A stretch of 64,000 nucleotides of DNA from Ichthyophis bannanicus (Eukaryota; Chordata; Amphibia; Gymnophiona; Ichthyophiidae): assembly GCA_033557465.1 (NCBI GenBank), contig CM066039.1, forward strand, positions 47,583,788-47,647,787, read 5' to 3'. Positions within the stretch are counted from its first letter, which is position 1; the number at the start of each line of letters is the position of its first letter. This document shows positions 11,001 to 23,200 of this stretch, in pieces. Under the pieces are notes generated by a model. The model did not search any database, had not been told where the DNA came from, and was given only the letters and a program-made list of their open reading frames with translations. A program made the translations under genes and the position numbers.

Positions 11001-13129
11001 CCAGGGGAAGAGGGCCCAGGGCCATATCTCCCTAGTGTCAGCCCTGGTCATGGACGACAATTGGCCAGGCTGTATTGTATTTATTCTGACGTGCATCAAA
11101 TAAGGCTTTGGCACCGATCCATTCCATGCCAGTCCTGTGTGCAAATCTTGTGAGTGGGCGGAGGGGAGGCATTTGACAAGCCTGAGGGAGGGAAATGTAC
11201 CTTTGTACCAAGGTGTACAAGACCATAAAATAATTAATACTGCCAGTCGAGAAGCTACACAAGACCACAATTGAAGGGAAAATCCTTTACACAATTTCCT
11301 TATGCTTTTTCTGGAGAGGGTTTGTGAAGAGTAATCTTATGACTTCCCCTATGAATATCTCATTCTTTGTTTAAAAAACACACTGGCAAGGGACAAAATC
11401 AAAAGAACTGCGACATCTACTGCTGCCACACCCTTTGCCTGCGGCATGTACTGAGCAAGTTCAGCTACTTCAGTGGTGCAGTGCCCTGTCAGAGAAAGCT
11501 CTCAAATACCGGGCAGGGTGTTGAGACATGCAGAAGGGAGTGCCGGTGGTTGTTAGGGGCAGGCCAACTGCTGTTCAAGTCTGGATTTGACCATTTTTCC
11601 GTGCTGTGTCTGGTTGAAGGATTTCTGTGACTTTCAGAGCATTCCATTCACATGTAGAAATAAACTGCGAGTGACGATCTTTTTATTGCATTATGGCTGG
11701 TATGCAGAGTCCTGAATAGCGGGTCGGACGTCAGACCTGGATGTCCAACCCCCTACTATGCCGTGGGACCTGACTCAAGCACCAAAGCTCCCTGCACAAA
11801 CAAGGCCGCTGAGCGGGTAGCTCTGGACATGGGCAGGAGGGGTGATGACAGGGAGGACAGTGTGCAGAGTAGAGGTGGGACCCTCACCCTGATCGTAGAG
11901 GGCTGATTCCGGTCACAGCCTGGTACATCTGGGGCAGCAGGAATGGATGGGGGACTTTTTCCACCTTGGAGGTGAAATAAGTCCCCCTGAAGATGATCGG
12001 CACCAGTGGACCCCCCAGAAACAGTGAGGAGCACATGGAGTTTCCCTCCAGCCCAACTCCGGCCTTAGCAGACCCTTTCGGGGATCAGGCGATGGGGAAC
12101 AACACATCCCAACATGTGTGGTGGATGGGGGCTCCTGTATGGTGTGCAGATGCCATGGCACCAAGGTTCCATGCAGCGACATTGGGGGAGTTCTATGGGG
12201 AGGGAGCCGGGCATGCAGCGGCACAGATTTGGGGCACAGCCTGCCCTTCCAGGCCCTTTGCACCTGATTCTGATCCCATGGGAACTCCCACGGGTGCAGA
12301 ATAGGGTGCAAATCTGGCCTATACAGATTTTGGACGTCTAGACTGGCCCCATTCTGCATCAGGCTCCACGTGAATAGAGTTGGGACTAGCTTTAAGAGCT
12401 CTGCTGCCTTCTTCAGGACAGTAAAAATATATAAAAGTTAGTCCCACTATTTGTTTGTAGGAAATTACCACCTACAACTTGTTTCTTGACACTTACAAAA
12501 TAAAAAAATTAGTGAACATGTCTATGAATAGTCATTCAGAAAAATGGCCAAGTTGCTGCAAGTATGAAGCTGCATTTCTGCACTTTTCTAAATGAAGAGT
12601 TGGACAAGGTTGTCCACTTGTAAAGAACACCGGCATTTCTATCACATGTATGTCATATTAGCTTTCAAGAGAAACAATGGGGGTAGTTCCTCTTCGGATT
12701 TGGATTTTAGATTTAGGAGTCGATGTTCAGTGGGGGTGACCAGTACTGAAAGTAAAACCAGATATTTTGTCTGAGACTGACTGTTCTGGTTTCTCACCAA
12801 CAATTAGGCAGCTATGCAGTCGGCTCCAATATTGAGCCATTAACCAGATCGCTAAACTGCATAAAGTTAGGGCAACCATTGATCTGTCCTAATGCTATGT
12901 TGTTTAGCAATACAGTTATCGCTTTAATATCACTGCTAACCGATTAACTTCTGCAACCGGGGCCCACAAAGTACCTTGCATTTTACTGGGTGTCTTTCCT
13001 GCGGTTTGTGGGGGATAGTACTGATGAATATGGTAATTGTCTGGGTTCTGCCCCCTTAAGTTCTGGCCTTTCCAAATCCGAGCTCAACATTGAGTTACAA
13101 ATTTGAGTGCAGTCTTTAACTCCTCAGGG
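11001..13129. other. Intergenic; possible MITE at about 11717-12350
   Basis: No gene is supported. A block from GGGTCGGACGTCAGACC (about 11720) to TTGGACGTCTAGACTGGCCC (about 12330-12350) has loosely inverted ends and a GC-rich interior with open frames on both strands, so it is probably a non-coding repeat. The piece at 12790-12990 resembles the 'ATATTCA' family. Confidence 0.35.
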
Positions 13130-13265
13130 GTAGGGACCTACCTGAGGCAATGAAGAGTAAAAGGACTTGTCTAAGGTCGCAGAGGGTATGAGTGGAGAAA
13201 CAGAATTTGAATTTTGGGTTCCCCGATTCTCAAGCTTGCTGCTTTGATCATTAGACTACCATGTA
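13130..13265 (-). repeat. tRNA-derived SINE
   Basis: On the minus strand it reads GGTAGTCTAATGATCAAAG, then an A-box/B-box-like head, then CTCTGCGACCTTAGACAAGT and TTCATTGCCTCAGGTA. The same body (ACCTTGGACAAGTCATTTAA, TTGCCTCAG) occurs in the plus-strand SINE at 55205-55430, which supports the assignment. Confidence 0.65.
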
Positions 13266-13910
13266 ATAAGTCCATGTACTTTTACTAGAGGGCAGACGGG
13301 GGTAAAACAGTATGCATACTTGGAAAACTATGTACAACCACTATGCTCCTCTGACTTCCATGTGCTTCTGGGAACACTCTGCAATCCGGCTAAAAGTATG
13401 TACAGATGTTATGCCGAGTGCACTTTTCAGACAGGCCAACTTATGCAAGTAAATTACTTTCCACATTATATATGATTAGATGAACATAAAGGGAGGGGGG
13501 AGCAATAATGAAAATTGTCCACATTGGTGCAAATTCCATGGGTACTTTTGGCCGCAGCGTTGTGCCAACGATCAAAGCAAAGCCTGTAGAGACTTTCATT
13601 TCATTGCATACTCCTAGAAAGATGGCATCTACTTTCTCAGCATGCAATCTTGCTTTTGGAAATCGGACATGGTGTTACACTTATTCTCATTCCTATACCA
13701 GATCTGCATTTAGATTTACAGAAGTACAAGATGAATGGATTGACCTATAGATGTTTCTATTACTTCCTCGATCACACACATTCCCTCTTTTGGTTTCCAA
13801 GATCCTCTCCCACAAGAACAGTAAAGATAGTACCTTGCAAGCTTTTTTTATGGAAACTATGTAAAGTAACTCCACATTCCTTCTGCAAGAAACTACTAAC
13901 TTTTTTATAA
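13266..13910. other. Intergenic between the two convergent galectin genes, nothing recognised
   Basis: Short open frames occur on both strands at 13441-13910, but none has a recognisable family motif or codon bias. The stretch lies downstream of the gene B poly(A) signal. Confidence 0.4.
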
Positions 13911-13916
13911 AAATTA

Positions 13917-13922
13917 TTTATT
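13917..13922 (-). promoter_or_regulatory. Putative polyadenylation signal of gene B
   Basis: TTTATT on the plus strand is AATAAA on the minus strand, 178 nt downstream of the gene B stop codon. It is the nearest canonical hexamer seen. Confidence 0.5.
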
Positions 13923-14099
13923 AAACCTTTTCTCATGTAATACGATACCTTACACGCGGTTCATGATTTTTAAAGCCTTCAGAGGGAAATAAGATATGTC
14001 AAGACAAGAAAAAGAAGTAGTGATGTAATGGGAAGGAAATAAGGATGGTCTAAGAAGGGCAGAGACAATGGGAAGGGTTGGAAATTAATAGACTGAACC

Positions 14100-14246
14100 T
14101 TAGTAAAATACATAGGCCAGGACAATGTCGCCTAGTATTTCAAGAGTATCGATCTGCTGCACATTCTTGTAGCGAAGATCAAAGTTGAAGGCGTGATGTC
14201 CATTTACAAACACCTTAAATCGCTGATCCCCACTGCGCACTGAAAG
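14100..14246 (-). CDS. LGALS4: Gene B exon 9, last coding exon (147 nt)
   Basis: The acceptor TTTCTTTGCAG precedes [20 protein letters not shown] and, after NFDLRY, the strand LEILGDIVLAYVFY and a TAA stop. It is homologous to 3746-3892 of gene A. Confidence 0.93.
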   Translation of the reverse strand, partial: LSVRSGDQRFKVFVNGHHAFNFDLRYKNVQQIDTLEILGDIVLAYVFY

Positions 14247-17200
14247 CTGCAAAGAAATATGAAAACAGATGAGTACACAAAAGAATACAGGAGAGAGACT
14301 GTATGTGTGTGCAGAGAATCACAGAGAATTCAATAGAAAGAGAAAAGGTAAAAGGGTAAGTGCAGTTCCAGTAGTCGTCGTCATAGACACAATGGGACTC
14401 TTAGTCGTATGAGCAACAGACCAACAAAAGAATTTGAGGTAGAAACTTATGTGACTACCCAGGTCCTTTCAGATGTGACTGCAAGGCTGTTAGAAGAAAG
14501 CTGTCATATCCGAAGGAAGTTGTGGGACGGACTTGCCACAGTACAAGGCAGTGAGTGGAGACTGGGCATTCGCCAGATGTTTAGCGGCTGGAGGTATTAG
14601 CACTATTGCAAGCAGTTGTTGCTTTAACAGCTCATCAGAACTGAAAACAGCCATCATGAATCCAGTAAATTATATTCCATTTCCCATGTCTGTCTTTCTA
14701 GCATGGTCAAATTTCCTTTAAGGATTAACGCAGGTAAGTCGGGGATGACATGTCCTGTTTGAAAGAAATGTTTTTTGTCATAGCGGCTCTTCTGCACTCA
14801 TCCTGTCTAGACTCCTCTCAGTCAGAACATTTAGTCTGACTTAGCTGCGTTAGTCCTTAAAGAAGACTTTCATGAAAAGTGGGTCCAGCAGTTGTTTACC
14901 AATTACACTTAGCATGCATGTAATAGAGAGATTATAGTGGTTGTCATCTTGTAGGGAGATTATTTTCTATGTAGCAGGGCCAACCCAAAAGTATTTGACA
15001 CCTTAGATGAAACTTCAGCCAAGCGCCCCCTCCCCCCTCCATAATTCAGCATCTCCTTTCCCTTTCCAGTACCTTCCCTTCCACCTCCAGATTTCATCTC
15101 TCTCTCCCTCTCCCCCACCCCAAGGTGTTCAGGTTCTGTTCTCTATCTGCCCTCCCCTCCAAGGTGTCTAGCATTCACCTGCTCATCTCTTCCCCTGCCG
15201 CCTCCACTGCTCCACCTCCGCCACAGCTGAGCCTCAGGCCTGTATAGAAGGTACAGGCTCCACCTGCACATATGCTCATAGTCTATATGGCCCTTCCCAT
15301 ATGGCATTTTTGTCTAAGGGGGTGGGACGTAGCAATCCTTGAACGCACATGCAGGCAGATGCTCAAAGAATTCTTGATGTGCCTGTAAAGGGCTTCTCTC
15401 GCCAATGCTGTGCAGCATCTACCCTGACGTCTGCCGCCCTAGGTGGAAGTTTAGTCCACCTAGTGGTAACACCAGCCATGAAGGAGAGTTCAGACGTTTC
15501 CCTTTTTTCATCTAACTCTCTACCGGCAAAGATAACTGGGGCTTAAAAGGAGGGTCCCCGGGCCTTCAAAGCGAGGTGGAAGAATTCGGCGTCCAGGAGG
15601 ATCAAAGGGAAAGAGATGCAAGAAGATCTTTAATGCAAGTAAGACCTATATGCTAGGCTTCAGAATGCCTTAATCGGGATTTTCCAAAGGTACCTACATG
15701 GGTAGTGCTTTTGGAAAGTCCCGGTTAAGTCCCTAACATGCCCAAATGCGATCTGCTTAGCACTGGGGTCTGTTGGGGGTGTTCAGGGTGGAATGGAGGC
15801 GGGGAATGGCACTAAGCGAGTAGCAGCAATTTTCAGTGTTGTGGCTAAAAAGTCAGCATCGAAAATCGCTTCTACCCGCTTAGACTCGGCAGATGCTGGC
15901 CTGTGCGGCGTGACTCGGATTTTCATTTACATTGCTGCTGAAGTGAAAATCCGGGTTAAGGGTTGGAGGGCAGGCACAGTGCATAGCCTGCCTAAATGAA
16001 AATCAAGCCCGATATTTCTAAAACTGCCATAATAGTTCCCACAGTGAACTCAATACACTCTAGGTAGAATTTAGTTAACGTCTTAAGGCAGGGTTTCCCA
16101 AAACTTTCCTTGGGACTCTACAACCATTCAGGTTTCAGTATTACTATACTCAATATAAATAAGTCAAATCTGCAAACAATAAAGTCAAATTCACCTCATA
16201 CATATTCACTATGGATCTCCTGAAAACCTGACTGGCTGTGAGGTCCCCATAACCAACCAGGGAAATCCTGTTGAAGAGGGTCTTGCTAAGGGGCTGGGGA
16301 GAGAAATGCAGTAGTGTTGCTGACAAGTGATTGTAAACATTGGATTCTGTTTTTCTATATGGATTTCACTAGAAAAAGGATGCACGCAGACACAATTATC
16401 CACCACTATTCCAGTGTTTTATTGCCATTGGATGGAATTGTAAAGTTATTGCAAACATAAGTACTTACATCAAAATGTTCTCCTTTCTTGAAGGGTAGCT
16501 CTCCTGTAGTTGTTTCCTCTTCTCCCCATACGCCATTCAAAAAAGAATTTCTGATTAGTGTGCTCTTGTTGAAACGAAGATTAATGTGCAGGCCAATGTC
16601 ATTAGTGGAGCTCACCTTGAAGTTCACTTGAAAACTGTGAATGGAAGCCACAACATACATTAACTGCCCCTTATTCATCCCGGGCCAGTTGATCAGACGT
16701 TCACTTGAGAGGCTGACCCCACAAGGCAGAGCTAAGATCTGGCCAGTGACTTATCTTGGACTCCAGCATGAGCTGGGAGGAAACACTGAAGTGATGCTTC
16801 TGAAGAGGTGGTCTGAAATAGACATTGTTCTTACAGCCTACCTGAAACCCGGAGATGGAACATTAATTCTTGAGGCAATAGAGATGCTGGGGAGGGCAGG
16901 GGAATGGTGGAGGGGGTGCTTAGGACTATCGGGAGATGCCATAGACCCTGAGGTGAATTAATAATCCCTGAATTAAGCAAACCCAAGTTGGATCACTAAT
17001 CGCTGAAGCTGGGACAATGACCAGGATTCTGTGATGTATTATGAATCTCTGATATTAGCGGCATGAAACATAAGGGACAGAGGACTTGGATAGTGACAGA
17101 AACGTGCTTACCTTTTGGCACTTGAGGGAACAAATCCTTTGATAACAACTGTCCGTTTGGGAATCATCCCACCTGGAAGAGTAGCGGAAAATGGAACGGT

Positions 17201-20200
17201 CTGCAAGAGAACATATGGACATTCAATACTCAGTAGTTTTGACCATAGAAATTCATAGCTCCTAGCCTCATTTTTTAAACAAAGTCTGCATTGTCCCAAC
17301 TACAGCCACATTATCTGCTTCAAGACTATGGGGTTTATTCCGGATAGTGTTTGGTCTACATGTATATACTATTACCTGCAAAGTTTTGAAGAAGTGGGGA
17401 AAGGATGTGGAGCATGGCTCACAGAATTAATAACCTCTTCATGTGTGTGTGTCTGTCAGCGATAGAGGGGAGAGAGTGGCTTTGTTCATAGAGGGGAGTA
17501 GAGTAGTTGGCGGATATCTCTCATTGTACAGCGTTGCTACTTGCAAACAACATCTCATTGCTTATGGGTCCCAAGTAGAAAAAGAAAGCCTTGCTGGGAT
17601 TATCATGGGTTTATTTACATCACAGAACAAACAACTGTATGGCTTATAAAGGGCAAGATGGAAGAGGAGAGGCCTAACGGTTGAAGCAGCAATGAGCTAA
17701 GAACTAGGGAAACTAGGGGTCAATTCCCATGTCCCTCATACAGGGGCAGCCCAAGGGGGTGCGGGGCCATGTGCGGAGACACGGTGTGGGGCCTCATTTG
17801 CATAAGGTACCTAATTTGCATAATGTTACCATACACTAACTTTTAGTAAACATGCCTCTTAATGAGTATATGGATAAAGAAAGACAAAAAGATTTCTACA
17901 TTGCTATTATCCAGTACCAACCGCCAGGCAGATTAGGAACTACTACAAACACTGCCCATTTAGAACCCATAGCAAACCCGCCGTATCCTAACAGCACTAC
18001 CAGGACTCACAAAGCACCATACCCTACCTATCAAAAGGCAACACTGCAAATATTAAACCAATACATTTCAGAGAATAATAATACATGACCTACTGGGGAA
18101 AGAGAACAAGTGGCAATGTCAAATAGGTATTATATAAACAGAACACCTCAGCTCAGTTACACATGCAGAACATAACGAACACAAGGAGCAGGAGACGTAG
18201 GAAGAATAAGGGTCTTTATTATGCACAAGGGACCCCAACGCGTTTCGGCAACGCCTTCCTCAGGGGGAACGACACTTGGAAACGGTCCCTGGTGTCAGAG
18301 GTAAACATTAACGTCGCATAAAGGAAGTGGCGAGCGTACAAGCCGGCTGGTGGTACCTCAACGCAGATTCAAGTTCCTTCTCACAGTTGAGTCTCTCCAC
18401 CGCTCCCGATGGCCCGAAACTCGCGACATATTCCAGTTAATAAATTCAAAATAAAGTGATATTTTTCTACCTTTTGTGCATTTTTTTTCCAGTGGCAATT
18501 GCCCCAGCCACTTTCTTCTTGTTTCTTCATGTCTTCCGCTAACTCTCCATCGTCTGCTGTCCATTTGTCCTTTCTTCTCTCTTCTAGTTTTTTTCCATTC
18601 TCTCTCTACATCTGCTTTAACATACTAATCTTTCTCCTTTTGCTCTTTCCTCATTCCTATTTCATCCACTCAAATTTTACCCCTCCATCCTCAATCCCCA
18701 CTTACTCTCCCAATACCCAGCCAATTGTAGATTTGTCTTCCCTCCCACACAAAATATTTTATCCCTCTCCATTTCACGCTCCCAGCTCCATCCCATTCTA
18801 ATCCTCCCCCAACATCAGTTCCCTTCTAGTTCCAGCCCCGCCCAGCATCCGCTCCCTTCTAGTCCCTGCATCAGCCCATTTCCAGTCCTAGCCCCCCCAT
18901 CAGCCCATTTCCAATCCTATCCCAGACCCCCATCAACTCATTTCTAGTCCTTTCCTAGCCCCACCATCAGCCCATGTCAAATCCTAGCTCCCCTCCACTC
19001 AGCCCATTTCCAATCCAAGCCCCCCATGAGCCTACTTCCAATTCTAGCCCCTCCATGAGTCCATTTCAATTCAAGCCCCCACCACAGCCCATTTCCAATC
19101 TTAGCACCCCCCAACAGCCCATTTCCAGTCCTATCCTAGCCCCCCCTACTCAGCCCATTTCCTGTCCTAGCCCCCCCTACTCAGCCCATTTCCAGTCCTA
19201 GCTCCCTCCCCTCACAGCCCATTTCCATTCCAAGCCCCACTCCCCATCAGCTATATGCAGTTCAAGCCCTCCTTCCACTCAGCCCACTTCCAGTCCTAAC
19301 CCCCCCATAGCCCATTACCAGTCCTAACCCCCCCATAGCCCATTACCAGTCCTAACCCCCCATCAGCCACTTCCAGTCCTAACCCGCCATCAGCCCATTT
19401 GTAGTCTTAACCCCCCCAGTCCTAACACCCCATCAGCTCACTTGTAGTCTTAGCCCCCCAATAGCCCATTACCAGTCCTAACCCCCCCGAATAGCCCATT
19501 ACCAGTCCTAACCCCCCATCAGCCCACTTCCAGTCCTAACCCCCCATCAGCCCATTTGTAGTCTTAGCCCCCCCAGTCCTAACACCCCCATCAGCCCACT
19601 TGTAGTCTTAGCCCCCCATAGCCCATTACCAGTCCTAACCCCCCCATAGCCCATTACCAGTCCTAACCCCCCATCAGCCCACTTCCAGTCCTAACCCCCC
19701 CATAAGATCAGAACACTACGCCCCCTCCGCCCCCTACTGGATTCTACTGACTACCGAACAACCTTCCAGGCATTAGTCCTCCCACACCTGGATTTTGCAA
19801 ACATCCTCCTCCACGGTATCTCTCAATCAACTTTAAATCTGCTTCACCTGGCTATGAATGCAGCTGCAAGTGTCCTCTCTGGGTCATCAAGATCCGACCA
19901 CATAACGCCTATCATGAAAGATCTGCATTGGCTACCTTTACATGCCAGACTCCATTATAAGTCATTAGTCCTTACTTTCAAAGCCTTGAATAACTACCCA
20001 CCTACACCAATCAGCAAGCTAATTCACAGCACCCTCGAAAATAGAAACAGGAGGCCTACTGCAATGAACACCTTAATAGTTCCTAGGATGATGACATCGT
20101 GCACTAAGGCTACGTCAAACAGAGCTTTCTCATTATTCGCTTCTTTAAACTGGAATGCACTTCCCCATGAAATCCGTGGCATCAAAAGCCTAATACTATT

Positions 20201-23200
20201 CCGAAAAGCTTTGAAACACCATCTGTTCACAAAATGTTACCCAGACGTCATCCCGGACACTCACACATCTGGCAAGCTTCCCATATACCCCAGAAGCCTT
20301 AGCACCTTAATACAACTAGAAAATGGATAGCCTACACAATAGCCCACATGATAACCATCTATCTGCACCATCCACACGAAATCACTTGCAATATCCAAAC
20401 GAGTTTAGATTATTGTATATAGTATAAAGTTAACCTGTACATAGTTCCCCCGGTTATCCCATGTGTTATTTTCCCTGTTCATTGTAAACTCAATGTTGCC
20501 TGTATGCATTGCAGTATGTTTTGTTCGATGTACACCGTGCTGATTATAATAGCGCGGTATAGAAGAAATGTCAAATAAATAAATAGAAATGTCAAATAAA
20601 TCAGCTGATTTGTAGTCTTAGCCCCCCCAGTCCTAACCCCCCATAGCCCATTACCAGTCCTAATGCCCCCCATCAGCCCACTTGTAGTCTTAGCCCCCCC
20701 AAAGCCCATTACCAGTCCTAACCCCCTCCCCCACCATAGCTCATTACCAGTCCTAACCCCCCCCATAGCCCATTACCAGTCCTAACGCCCCATCAGCCCA
20801 CTTGTAGTCTTAGCCCCCCCATAGCCCATTACTAGTCCTAAGCCCCCCATCAGCCCACTTCAAGTCCTAACCCCCCCATCAGCCCACTTCCAGTCCTAAC
20901 CCCCCATCACCCCATTTTCAGTCTTACCCCCCCACAGCCCATTACCAGTCCTAACCCCCCATCAGCCCACTTCCAGTCCTAACCCCCCATCAGCCCACTT
21001 GTAGTCTTAGCCCCCCCATAGCCCATTACCAGTCCTAACCCCTTCCCCCCATAGCTCATTACCAGTCCTAACCCCCCTCCCATAGCCCATTACCAGTCCT
21101 AACCCCCTCCCCCCCATCAGCCCAGCTAGGTTAAAAAAAAAACACAAACTGGCTGCTGCTGCTGCCGCTGCCGCCGCCACCGTGGCAGCGGCAGAATCGA
21201 CCATCCTGCGGGGGCCCCCCTGCCCTGCAGAGTCCTCCATGCAGCCTCAGCTCCCTCAGCGCGGGCTTTTCAGAGCCGCGCGAAGGGCGAGTTTCCCTTT
21301 CTCACGGCTCTGTTAATCCCGCCGTTGGCTGATGGGAAATCCCATCAACCCCACGGCAGGATTAACAGAGCCGCGCGAGGAGAAGCTCTCTCTTCACGCG
21401 GCTCTGACAGCCAACGCTGAGACTGCATGGAGAGAACTCTGCAGGGCAGGGGGGGCCCACGCGGGATGGTCGATTCTGCCGCTGCCACGGTGGCGGCGGC
21501 AGCGGCAGCAGCAGCAGCCAGTTTGTGTTTTTTTAACCTAGCTGGGCTGATGCAAGATGTTTTTTGCGTGGGGCTCCCTGAAACGCGGGGCCCTGTGCAA
21601 AAAACATTCTTGCTCAATGGACGGGCCGGCCCTGCCCTCATACTTTGCATCCATGTTGACTAATCAAATTGCATCTCTCCAATCCCCACTGCCCCAGCTG
21701 ACCAACAGCACAGATGTGTGCCAGCCTGGCCAGCTGCACAAGTCTAGAAAACCATTGCAGACAGAGATAAGAGAATGTTCTAATGAGGGCTTTTTAAAAC
21801 AAACAATTCTCACATGTTGAGCCATAGACTTACATTTTACTGAACTTACCGGATTGCTCCAAACTGGTTCCTTCATTGGCTGCCAAATGAGATTTAAAAG
21901 AAAAAGCACCACTTAATCCATTGATTCAAGCAAATACACCAAAACAATTGAAAAAAAACCTTTCAGTTAAGTACCGAATGACCAAGTACCCTATCAACAA
22001 GCTAAATAACCTATACATACAACTATTTACTTATTTTATTTAACCATTTTTTTATACCGCTTTATCATTTCAGTCAAAGCGGTTTACATTGTAACTTAAA
22101 CTTGATAATGTACATTAAACAGGGTTAAGTGACTTGCCCAAGGTCACAAAGAGTGCTAATGGTAATCAAACCCTGGTCGCTTGGTTCCCAAGCCCCAATT
22201 AGCCAGTAAGCAGTTGTGTGAACAACTAGTCAACTGCTAAAGCAACTAGCTATTCAACCAGCCAGGTAACCAGTCAAAGCAGATGACCAACCAAAATGGT
22301 TATGCAGGCGAGAATGCTTCACTGGAAAAGAGACTTTAGAGCTGTGGACTTTGCTCCCAGTCCTCGAGGGCCGCCAACAAGTCAGGTTTTCAGGATGTCC
22401 CTAATAAATATTATGCATATTAATTTGGGATATCCTGAAAACCTGACCTGTTGGCAGCCCTTGAGGACTGGGAGCAAAGCTTTAGAACAAGAGGTCGTGA
22501 GGAGCAGCAAAGAAATATGGGCCCAAAATTGAAAGGGATTAAAGCACTTAGCAGACCTACTAATAGCGTTAATCCCGCTGGCTGGGATATTCAGCAGCAC
22601 TAATATGCTTAGCCTAACTTTCACCACTGAAGCTAACCGGATAGTGGCTGAATAGCACCGCTGCCTAGTTAGCTACATGGCAATCTGGGCAACCTGAATA
22701 TTCAATGCCGGAATCCGAATATGGTCCCGGCATTGAATAGCCGGGTCTAAAGTTCAGCAGTGACAGATAGGGCCTGTTATTCAGTGGTGGCAGCTATGGT
22801 GGATACATTGAACAACCACCCCATGAAGAAGTAGCAGAAGTGACATAGGGTAAATATAAAGGATAATTTAGCTATGAGGATGCGAGAGTAAACCTAGAGA
22901 TCAAGTAGGGTCTGCCTTCACATTCTGCACTCCTATGTTTGAAAGCAATTAGAAGGCCAGTCAGCCAAACTACCGGCCCATTAGCAATCTGATAAACCAA
23001 GCAGCCATGCAAGTAGCCACTCGACCAAGAAACCATACAACCAAGCAGCCAATGAATGAATGAATCAAACAGAAGAGTAGCCAGCTATCGTGTCAACCAT
23101 ATTAGAATAACCAACTAGTCTCTCACACATTTAATCTGATTATCTGGTTTTCCAGAGAAAGCTCAAGGCTTATTTGTGCAAGCCTTTTGCTGATTTGCAA

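Larger units (their letters stand above)
17741..21634 (-). mobile_element. hAT-type transposon, copy 2, in intron 6 of gene B
   Basis: The ends are CAGGGGCAGCCC and GGGCCGGCCCTG, flanked by a perfect 8-bp duplication, CCCTCATA (17733-17740 and 21635-21642). It is inverted relative to copies 1, 3 and 4. In its own orientation it holds a palindrome (21552-21115), the minisatellite (as C-rich on the plus strand, 18780-21115) and the small ORF (plus strand, 17852-18088). Two later insertions enlarge it: an L2/CR1 LINE inside the minisatellite (19701-20595) and a hammerhead-containing repeat (about 18172-18427). No transposase was seen. Confidence 0.9.

Noticed and set aside
11756..12359. 148-codon minus frame and 103-codon plus frame
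   Set aside because: They are opposite-strand shadows in a GC-rich block with loosely inverted ends; a non-coding repeat is more likely.
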